DNA of 31,018 nucleotides. Source: DASSKW01 sp035701115. GTDB taxonomy: Bacteria; Pseudomonadota; Gammaproteobacteria; Natronospirales; REEB76. The stretch covers positions 1-31,018 of the forward strand of contig DASSOA010000057.1 of assembly GCA_035701115.1 (NCBI GenBank), given 5' to 3'. Positions 24,979 to 31,018 of this stretch are shown here, piece after piece (position 1 is the stretch's first letter; each line of letters opens with the position of its first letter). Below the pieces are notes generated by a model. That model had not been told where the DNA came from, made no database searches, and saw nothing but the letters and a program-made list of their open reading frames with translations. The position numbers were made by a program, and so were the translations under genes.

Positions 24979-26973
24979 ATGATTCCTGAACTCGGCCATC
25001 TCGCACTTATTCTCGCGCTGTGCCTCGCAGTCGCTCAGACGGGTTTTGGACTAGTCGGCCCGTGGCGCAGGCAGTTGATCTGGATGTCAGTGGTGCGTCC
25101 GGCGGCTGTCGCCCAGGCGGGTTTCGTGATTTTTGCATTCGCGGCACTGGCCTATGCATTCCTGACCAACGACTTTTCCGTCCAGTACGTCGCCCAGAAT
25201 TCCAATACCGCGCTGCCATGGCCGTACCGGATTACGGCAGTGTGGGGAGCGCACGAAGGATCGCTGCTGCTGTGGGTCACGGTACTTGGCATCTGGACCA
25301 TCGCGGTCGCGCGTTTCAGCCGCCATCTGCCGATTGAACTTGTCAGCCGCGTGCTGGGCGTGCTGGGTTTGGTCAGCATCGGCTTTCTGCTGTTCATGCT
25401 GTTTACTTCGGATCCGTTCACACGCCTGCTGCCGCCGGCCGAGCAGGGCCGGGATCTGAATCCCATTCTGCAGGATCCGGCGATGGCCTTGCATCCGCCG
25501 ATGCTCTATACCGGTTACGTCGGATTTTCGGTTGCGTTTGCGTTTGCAGTCGCGGCACTGCTCGGCGGACGCATGGATGCGGCGTGGGCGCGCTGGTCAC
25601 GTCCATGGACACTGGTGGCGTGGCTGTTTCTCACCTTCGGTATCACGCTGGGCAGCTGGTGGTCCTACTATGAACTCGGTTGGGGCGGTTGGTGGTTCTG
25701 GGACCCGGTCGAAAATGCGTCGTTCATGCCGTGGCTGGTCGGCACGGCGCTGGTTCATTCACTGGCGGTGACAGAGAAACGTGGCGCATTTAAAAGCTGG
25801 ACTGCACTGCTCGCGATTGCCGCTTTCTCGTTGAGCCTGCTCGGCACCTTCTTGGTACGTTCCGGCGTGCTGATATCGGTTCATGCATTTGCGACCGACC
25901 CCAAGCGCGGCATTTTCATTCTCGGCATGATTGCGGCCTTTGTCGGCGCGTCGCTCACGCTGTATGCGTGGCGTTCACCAACGCTTCCCGCCGGCGGCGG
26001 GTTCAAACCGTTTTCACGCGAGTCGCTGCTGTTATTCAATAACATCTTTCTGGTTGTAGCAGCCGGTGCCGTATTGCTCGGCACGCTCTATCCGCTGGTG
26101 ATGGATGCTCTGAATCTCGGCAAACTGTCGGTCGGCCCGCCGTATTTCAAATCGGTATTCATTCCGATCATGTTGCCGTTCCTGATACTGATCGGTATCG
26201 GGCCCTATGTGCGATGGAAACGCGGCGACGCGGCAAGCACCTGGCGAACCACCCGAGTCGCGGCGATTGCCGCGTTGCTGATCGCGATTGTCAGCATCGC
26301 CATCGCCGGGGCTGCAGCGAGCGTGCTGCTGGCTGTCGGCATTGTGCTGGGCAGCTGGGCGGTGCTGACGGCGTTACTGGAACCCTGGCAACGTCTGCGC
26401 GCACGGCGGCAGGGCCGTCACGCGACCTTGCCGCGCGCCGTCATGGGCATGAGCCTGGCTCATCTGGGCGCCGGGTTATTGGTTCTTGGCATCACTGTGA
26501 CCAGTCTGCTCGGCGTGGAAGAAGATCGCGTGATGGCGCCGGGCAGCAGCGCGACTGTGGCGGGCTATCAATTCAGGTTCGATGGCGTACACACCGTGCA
26601 AGGGCCGAACTATCAGGCGGAGCAGGGCGTGTTTCAAGTCACACACAATGGCGATGCGTTTGCCACCATGCGGCCCGAAAAGCGCAAGTTCAGCACCACG
26701 GTAACGACCGAAGCCGCGATTGACCCCGGTCTGTTCAGGGATCTTTACGTCGCGATGGGCAATCCACTCGACAACAATGCATGGAGCGTCCGGTTGCAGT
26801 ACAAACCCATGGTCCGGTTCATCTGGCTCGGCGGTGTGTTCATGATGCTGGGCGGCATCCTCGCCGCTTCGGACCGGCGTTACCGGCGTGTCGCGCCGCA
26901 AGTCGCGCTGGATACCGGTGCTGTGCAACCGGTCGAACCGGGAACCGACACTGTCATGGAGAATCGCGAATGA
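24979..26973 (+). CDS. ccmF: Heme lyase membrane subunit CcmF
   Basis: CcmF, with CcmH, attaches heme from CcmE to the CXXCH of apocytochromes. The 664-residue protein starts MIPELGHLALILALCLA and has roughly 14-15 membrane segments. The WWD motif WGGWWFWDPVENASFMPWL is intact, as are the conserved WGAHEGSLLLW and LHPPMLYTGYVGFSVAFAFA regions. Length is normal. It overlaps ccmG by four bases (ATGA). It is separated from ccmE by the cytochrome block and probably has its own promoter. Confidence 0.97.
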   Translation: MIPELGHLALILALCLAVAQTGFGLVGPWRRQLIWMSVVRPAAVAQAGFVIFAFAALAYAFLTNDFSVQYVAQNSNTALPWPYRITAVWGAHEGSLLLWVTVLGIWTIAVARFSRHLPIELVSRVLGVLGLVSIGFLLFMLFTSDPFTRLLPPAEQGRDLNPILQDPAMALHPPMLYTGYVGFSVAFAFAVAALLGGRMDAAWARWSRPWTLVAWLFLTFGITLGSWWSYYELGWGGWWFWDPVENASFMPWLVGTALVHSLAVTEKRGAFKSWTALLAIAAFSLSLLGTFLVRSGVLISVHAFATDPKRGIFILGMIAAFVGASLTLYAWRSPTLPAGGGFKPFSRESLLLFNNIFLVVAAGAVLLGTLYPLVMDALNLGKLSVGPPYFKSVFIPIMLPFLILIGIGPYVRWKRGDAASTWRTTRVAAIAALLIAIVSIAIAGAAASVLLAVGIVLGSWAVLTALLEPWQRLRARRQGRHATLPRAVMGMSLAHLGAGLLVLGITVTSLLGVEEDRVMAPGSSATVAGYQFRFDGVHTVQGPNYQAEQGVFQVTHNGDAFATMRPEKRKFSTTVTTEAAIDPGLFRDLYVAMGNPLDNNAWSVRLQYKPMVRFIWLGGVFMMLGGILAASDRRYRRVAPQVALDTGAVQPVEPGTDTVMENRE

Positions 26974-27509
26974 AAATCCGTTATCTGGTTTACGCGCTGC
27001 CGGTTATCGTGCTGGTGGCGCTGCTGGCATTGTTCATGCGCGGCCTGTTTCTCAACCCGACCATCGTACCTTCACCACTGATCGGAAAATCCGTGCCGAC
27101 GTTCTCACTGCCGCGTCTGCATGACCCCGCCAAATCCGTAACGCAAAATGAGTTCAGGAATCAGGTTGCACTGCTCAATGTCTGGGCGACTTGGTGCGTG
27201 GCATGCCGCGATGAGCATGAAACACTGGTGCAGTTTTCGAAGCAGAATATCGTTCCCATCTACGGACTCGATTACAAGGACGATCGTCAGACAGCGATTT
27301 CGTGGCTGGCGAAGGAAGGGGATCCATACAAGGACAATGCCTTCGATGAATCGGGCGACGTGGCCATCAACTGGGGGGTTTACGGTGCGCCCGAAACGTT
27401 CCTGATCGACAAGCACGGCATTATTCGCCACAAATATATCGGACCGCTGACGCCGGATATCATCAAGAACGACTTGTTGCCGCGCATACACCGCTTGGAA
27501 CAGGAATAA
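26970..27509 (+). CDS. ccmG: Thiol-disulfide reductant CcmG (DsbE)
   Basis: The 179-residue membrane-anchored thioredoxin reduces the cysteines of apocytochrome c before heme attachment. It has an N-terminal anchor (residues about 5-24) and a thioredoxin fold. The active site is WCVAC (Cys76, Cys79), and the family stretches FRNQVALLNVWATWC and GVYGAPETFLID are present. ATG 26970 overlaps the ccmF stop. The next gene starts 2 nt after its stop. Confidence 0.95.
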   Translation: MKIRYLVYALPVIVLVALLALFMRGLFLNPTIVPSPLIGKSVPTFSLPRLHDPAKSVTQNEFRNQVALLNVWATWCVACRDEHETLVQFSKQNIVPIYGLDYKDDRQTAISWLAKEGDPYKDNAFDESGDVAINWGVYGAPETFLIDKHGIIRHKYIGPLTPDIIKNDLLPRIHRLEQE

Positions 27510-27511
27510 TC

Positions 27512-27946
27512 ATGAAGCGCCTCGCAATAGTGTGCTGCGGATTGCTCGCGGCTGTCGTCAGTTCATCCGCACTGGCAATCGACAGCGAGCCGCCTTTTCC
27601 CGACCCGGCGACCCAGGCGCGCTACGAGCACCTGATCCATCAGTTTCGCTGCCTGGTATGCCAGGACGAGACGATTGCCGATTCCAACGCGGACCTTGCC
27701 GCGGACTTCCGGCGGCAGGTGCATAACATGGTCGCCGCCGGCAAGAGCGACGCGGAAATCCGCGCCTACATGGTTAAGCGCTACGGCGATTTCATTCTCT
27801 ACAAACCGCCGGTACTGGAACGCACCTGGCTGCTTTGGGGCGGGCCATTCCTGTTCCTTGCCATTGCAATTGGCGCCGTCGCAATCGTCATCCGGCGCCG
27901 CAGTACCATGCTGGATTCGTCGGCTGACGATGGAGAGGTTCAGTGA
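27512..27946 (+). CDS. ccmH: Cytochrome c maturation protein CcmH
   Basis: The 144-residue protein matches the N-terminal (CcmL-type) part of E. coli CcmH, with a signal peptide, then FRCLVCQDETIADSNADLA, where Cys47 and Cys50 form the thiol pair. The C-terminal membrane segment (WLLWGGPFLFLAIAIGAVAIVI) anchors it. It keeps apocytochrome thiols reduced together with CcmG and is part of the heme lyase. The CcmI-type TPR part is a separate gene, which overlaps this stop by four bases. The usual LRC is FRC here. Confidence 0.94.
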   Translation: MKRLAIVCCGLLAAVVSSSALAIDSEPPFPDPATQARYEHLIHQFRCLVCQDETIADSNADLAADFRRQVHNMVAAGKSDAEIRAYMVKRYGDFILYKPPVLERTWLLWGGPFLFLAIAIGAVAIVIRRRSTMLDSSADDGEVQ

Positions 27947-29130
27947 TTTTTATTCTGGTGGCGACCTTGATGGTCGCGGTGGCGGCAGCCTGTATCGCAA
28001 TTCCCCTTTGGCGCGGTCATACGGCTGCAAAAGTCTCGATGACGGAAGCCGGAAAGGGCGTGTATCAGCGGCAGCTTGCCGAGCTCAAGCGTGATCTCGA
28101 CAACGGCCTGCTCGCCGAAAGCGATTATCAATCTGCGGCCCGCGATATCGAGCGGGAACAGCAGGCCAGCGAGGCAAAAGCCGCAGGGTCTGCATGGCGT
28201 ACCTCGCGACGTGGCAAGGTTGTTGCGCTTGCATCCGTTTTGCTGCTGATCATCATCACTGGGCTGTTCTATTGGCGCATGGGCAACTGGCGCGTTGGTG
28301 TCGAAGGCACCAATGCCGCGAGCCGTGTTGCGATTCAGCAGATGGTGCAGAAACTGGCCGACCGCCTGCATTCGACGGACCAGGACGACCTGCAGGGCTG
28401 GCTGATGCTGGGCCATGCCTACGTGATCATGGAGCGCTACCCGGACGCTGTGGATGCGTTCGAACACGCGCGGAAACTGGCAGGTGACGGTAACGCGGAG
28501 GTGCTTGCCGCCTACGCGGAAGCTCTCACACTCGCCGACCCCGACCAGTTCACGCAGCGTGCAGCGCCCTTGTTCGAGAAGGTGCTCAAACTGGATCCCA
28601 CCAACGTCAAGGCGCTGTGGTACGGTGGCCTCGCGGCGTCCCAGGAGGGCAATAACGCGCTCGCCGTGAAACGCTGGCAAACCCTGTTGCAGCAGAATCT
28701 ACCGGAAGATTACGCGGAATTCGTTGCGCAATACATCAAGCGCGCAGGCGGCACGGTGCCGGCACCGGCCTCAGCAAAGGCCAGCACGGTGATTCATGTG
28801 CGCGTGGCACTGAACCCCGCACTCCGGCACAGCGTGCAACCGGATGAAACTGTATTCGTGTTTGCGCGTCCCGAAGGCGAGCAGGGCGGTCCGCCGTTGG
28901 CGGTCAAGCGTCTTCAGGTTCGCGACTTGCCGATGGATGTCACCTTGAGCGACAGCGACGCGATGATCTCAGGAAGGAATCTCTCGAAGTTCAGTGCCAT
29001 TCAGCTTGTGGCACGGATTTCACGGGATGGATCGCCAATTGCGAAACCTGGCGAACCCACCGGAATGGCGCTGTGGAAACGTGGCAAGGACACACGCTCC
29101 GTACAGATATCCATTGCCCCGGCCGGTTAA
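27943..29130 (+). CDS. ccmI: Apocytochrome chaperone CcmI (TPR protein)
   Basis: CcmI binds the C-terminal helix of apocytochromes and delivers them to CcmFH. GTG 27943 overlaps the ccmH stop. The 395-residue protein has an N-terminal membrane segment (about residues 1-22), a cytoplasmic loop with the conserved VYQRQLAELKRDLDNGLL, and a second membrane segment (about 89-106). TPR repeats follow (GWLMLGHAYVIMERYPDAVDAFEHA and neighbours) and a C-terminal periplasmic domain ends the protein. It is the last ccm gene. I see no clear terminator in the 122 bp that follow. Confidence 0.93.
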   Translation: MIFILVATLMVAVAAACIAIPLWRGHTAAKVSMTEAGKGVYQRQLAELKRDLDNGLLAESDYQSAARDIEREQQASEAKAAGSAWRTSRRGKVVALASVLLLIIITGLFYWRMGNWRVGVEGTNAASRVAIQQMVQKLADRLHSTDQDDLQGWLMLGHAYVIMERYPDAVDAFEHARKLAGDGNAEVLAAYAEALTLADPDQFTQRAAPLFEKVLKLDPTNVKALWYGGLAASQEGNNALAVKRWQTLLQQNLPEDYAEFVAQYIKRAGGTVPAPASAKASTVIHVRVALNPALRHSVQPDETVFVFARPEGEQGGPPLAVKRLQVRDLPMDVTLSDSDAMISGRNLSKFSAIQLVARISRDGSPIAKPGEPTGMALWKRGKDTRSVQISIAPAG

Positions 29131-29252
29131 ACAGATTCGTTTCTGTTGACCTTCAGGACAGACTGCAGGTCTGGCACTGCGTTTTCGCATGTCACCGGCT
29201 ACGACACGGTGTCCGAACTCCGGCACCGGCTGCTGCCGCCGCGATGCGGCGC

Positions 29253-29582
29253 TCAAATCCTGGTAACAACGACCGCGGTGCCGTAACACAGCACCTCGGA
29301 GACGCCTTGCATCAGCTCATTGGCATCATAGCGCACGCCGATTACCGCGTTGCCGCCAAGCTCCTCGGCGTGTTTCAGCATCATGTCAAATGCTTCTTCA
29401 CGCGCGCGTTCGCATAATTCGGTGAAAAGAGAGATATTGCCGCCGAACAAGGTCTGCAGTGCGCCGCCGAACGTCCCGACGACGCTGCGTGAGCGTACGG
29501 TGATTCCGCGCACCACGCCGAGGGAACGTGTCAACCGGTATCCGGCGAGTTCAAAGGTCGTGGTCGTCATGGCGTGATCCAT
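29253..29582 (-). CDS. YbjQ-family (UPF0145) protein
   Basis: ATG 29582 is chosen because AGGAGG lies 6 nt upstream; this gives 109 residues. The body contains VRGITVRSRSVVG, the small pentamer-forming YbjQ fold with EAFDMMLKHAEELGGNAVIGVRYDA, and a C-terminal VLCYGTAVVV. Members are sometimes called putative heavy-metal-binding proteins, but the function is not established. The gene follows the PilZ gene on the same strand by 49 nt. Confidence 0.88.
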   Translation of the reverse strand: MDHAMTTTTFELAGYRLTRSLGVVRGITVRSRSVVGTFGGALQTLFGGNISLFTELCERAREEAFDMMLKHAEELGGNAVIGVRYDANELMQGVSEVLCYGTAVVVTRI

Positions 29583-29631
29583 GGAAGCCCTCCTTGTACC
29601 TGATAATGGCGATTGCGCAATGCGCGCGGCG

Positions 29632-30006
29632 TCAGAGGTGGCTGTCAATATAGAGTTCGAGTGCGTTGTAGCTGCCCGGTTCGAAATCGGTAAATTGCAC
29701 GCCGATGCGGTACTCGTCAGGCCGCCCCGGACGCACCGAGACAATTTTGCCAAACAGTCCGAGGCGGCTGCGGCTGTCCGGCACATCCGGCAGGACGACC
29801 CTGACCCGCACATGCACGTCATTTTCGGCGGTCGTCGCCGCGCCATGCGGGGTAATCCGGGTCAGGGTGGGCTGATCACAGAGTATCAGCATTCCGGTGA
29901 GCGAAATATTGGAGGCAATGGCCGGAAAGGTGCTGCCGTCCGGGGCCACGATCTTGATGGAATGCTCGGTCTCGATCCTGTCGAAAGCGCGTTTTTCTTC
30001 TGCCAT
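29632..30006 (-). CDS. PilZ-domain protein (likely c-di-GMP binding)
   Basis: The 124-residue protein is a stand-alone PilZ domain. The N-terminal KRAFDR supplies the RxxxR motif (Arg6, Arg10) and NISLTG supplies the [D/N]xSxxG motif, the two c-di-GMP contacts. The rest has the beta-barrel pattern (RVRVVLPDV, YRIGVQFTDF). No output domain is attached, so it would act on a partner protein. Its target cannot be inferred from the neighbours. Confidence 0.9.
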   Translation of the reverse strand: MAEEKRAFDRIETEHSIKIVAPDGSTFPAIASNISLTGMLILCDQPTLTRITPHGAATTAENDVHVRVRVVLPDVPDSRSRLGLFGKIVSVRPGRPDEYRIGVQFTDFEPGSYNALELYIDSHL

Positions 30007-30194
30007 TGCGACTGCTCTGTTCAGGTGGCAGCGGCTATTGTAAACGAGTCAAGCGACTGCATCTGACTCTTCGCGAATTAGTCGAATATTTGACGAAGAC
30101 GACGGCAGCGACCGGCCGGGATGCACGCCTCTGGGACCGGAAACACGCGGCTGAATTTGACTGGCGCGATGGTTTCACGCATTTAAGCTACTTT

Positions 30195-30239
30195 CGTGCA
30201 TATACTTATATCTTATTGATATATATAGCGTATATCTAA
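30195..30239. other. A+T-rich island between the PilZ and macB genes
   Basis: A run of TATA-like steps, including the dyad GATATA...TATATC, stands out sharply from the surrounding GC-rich sequence. It could hold a promoter for the PilZ gene about 200 bp away or mark a recombination scar. No gene is convincing in the 250 bp between the two coding regions. Confidence 0.4.
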
Positions 30240-30258
30240 TTCCAAGGCGGGCGAAACA

Positions 30259-30820
30259 CTACTCGTGTCGCAGGGCCTCGATCGGCTGCAAGCGGGACGC
30301 TTTATGCGCCGGATAGTAGCCAAAGAAGGTGCCCACGGCGATCGACACTGTGATGGCAATCAGGACCGAACCGGGCGTCACGACGCCATGCATGCCAAAC
30401 GCGCTGTTGACGATCAGCACCGACCCCATCCCGAGCAGCATCCCGATCAGACAGCCGAACGTGGATACCAGCACGGCTTCCATGAGGAACTGCCCGAGGA
30501 TGTCCGCGGGCTCGGCCCCGACCGCCATCCGCAATCCCACCTCCCGGGTGCGTTCCGTGACCGAGACCAGCATGATGTTCATGATGCCGATGCCCCCGAC
30601 GATCAGGGATATCGAGGCGATCAATCCCAGCAGCAGCGACATGATCCGGGTCGTGGAGGCGGCGGCGTTGGCGAGTTCGGTCAGGTTACGGACATCGAAG
30701 TCGGGATCCTGGGCCGGAGCCAGGTGATGGCGCTGCCGCAGCAGCGCGCCGATTTCTTCCTGCACCGGCGTCAGCAGTTCCGGACCATCGGTTTGCACCA
30801 TGATGTAGCGGACCGTACAT
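30259..30820 (-). pseudogene. MacB-type ABC transporter permease, C-terminal fragment
   Basis: About 185 residues match the end of a MacB-family permease: the periplasmic stretch VRYIMVQTDGPELL, then SLLLGLIASISLIVGGIGIMNIMLVSVTERTREVGLRMAVGA, and a C-terminal pair of membrane segments ending KASRLQPIEALRHE. Such permeases export antibiotics, lipoproteins or peptides with an ATPase and a periplasmic adaptor. The N-terminal half (first membrane helix and most of the periplasmic domain) is absent. Family similarity ends near 30815-30820, where unrelated lower-GC sequence begins. An ORF reading continues to 30870, but it is not MacB-like. Transfer, deletion or an assembly join would each explain this. 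Confidence 0.75.
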
Positions 30821-30841
30821 GAACATGGTTTGCCCATGTTC
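30821..30841. repeat. Palindrome at the macB break
   Basis: GAACATGG and CCATGTTC form a perfect 8-bp inverted repeat around a 5-nt centre. It lies exactly where MacB similarity ends, as the end of an inserted element might. Confidence 0.6.
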
Positions 30842-31018
30842 GAGCAAATCGGAATGGGCGATTTCAGCAAATTCGTTCAGTGTCTATTGAGTAACAACAT
30901 GGACAATGACGACTATGATTTTCAATTCACAGTAGCCCATATCCGAGATGCAATCGATTTTAGTGGGTACGTCAGTCGTGTTGGCGCGACCAGGCCACCT
31001 CCTGTAATGTCAAAAAAT
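30836..31018 (+). CDS. Partial ORF of unknown function running off the window
   Basis: From ATG 30836 the frame stays open for 61 codons to the window edge (MFEQIGMGDFSKFVQCLL at the start, ATRPPPVMSKN at the end). I do not recognise it, and there is no ribosome binding site in view. It overlaps the palindrome and lies in sequence with lower GC than the macB fragment. It may be a real gene of an inserted element or chance; the missing 3' end prevents a decision. Confidence 0.3.
   Translation, partial: MFEQIGMGDFSKFVQCLLSNNMDNDDYDFQFTVAHIRDAIDFSGYVSRVGATRPPPVMSKN

Noticed and set aside
30006..30239. 77-residue plus-strand ORF between the PilZ gene and the macB fragment
   Set aside because: It has no ribosome binding site, runs into A+T-rich repeats and has an unnatural tail of Ile/Tyr; nothing resembles a known protein.

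Overview
The window looks like core chromosome of a gammaproteobacterium. The strongest pointers are the order gacA/uvrY-like regulator, UDG, uvrC, pgsA, tRNA-Gly, tRNA-Cys, tRNA-Leu, and a complete System I cytochrome c maturation (ccmABCDEFGHI) set. Genes are dense, fairly GC-rich by eye and mostly ordinary. A Cyc2-like porin-cytochrome and a class II DAHP synthase would suit a chemolithotrophic lineage such as Acidiferrobacterales, but that placement is only a guess.

Layout: 1-2147, a slipin/NfeD membrane quality-control pair on the minus strand. 2279-5028, a patatin phospholipase fused to a POTRA and outer-membrane barrel, then a one-domain asparaginase. 5110-6639, an ALDH7-type dehydrogenase on the minus strand. 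6883-8235, DAHP synthase. 8246-9731, RluE and a LysR regulator on the minus strand. 9847-14286, glyoxylate shunt and TCA branch point (aceB, aceA, icd). 14377-18124, the GacA-like regulator and the DNA repair/phospholipid block. 18180-18556, three tRNAs. 18570-29130, the ccm genes. 29253-30006, a YbjQ-family and a PilZ protein on the minus strand. 30259-31018, a truncated MacB-type permease meeting unrelated lower-GC sequence.

The most notable feature is the interruption of the ccm genes. Between ccmE and ccmF lies a 3.6-kb block. It encodes a periplasmic monoheme cytochrome c, a Cyc2-like protein (one N-terminal heme motif fused to an outer-membrane barrel), a second monoheme cytochrome c and an unrecognised lipoprotein. 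Terminator-like hairpins precede the first cytochrome gene and follow the second, and ccmF appears to have its own promoter. The block reads as an electron conduit across the outer membrane, embedded among the genes that attach its hemes. A perfect FNR/ANR-type box lies at the expected distance from a plausible -10 upstream of ccmC, so ccmCDE may respond to oxygen.

Other points of interest are a 24-codon insertion near the end of icd, a pair of dyads between the LysR gene and aceB, a tRNA-Leu ending 13 nt before ccmA with no Shine-Dalgarno between them, and a palindrome at the macB break. No CRISPR array, rRNA or recognisable transposase gene was seen. All functions are inferred from reading the sequence; no database search was run.
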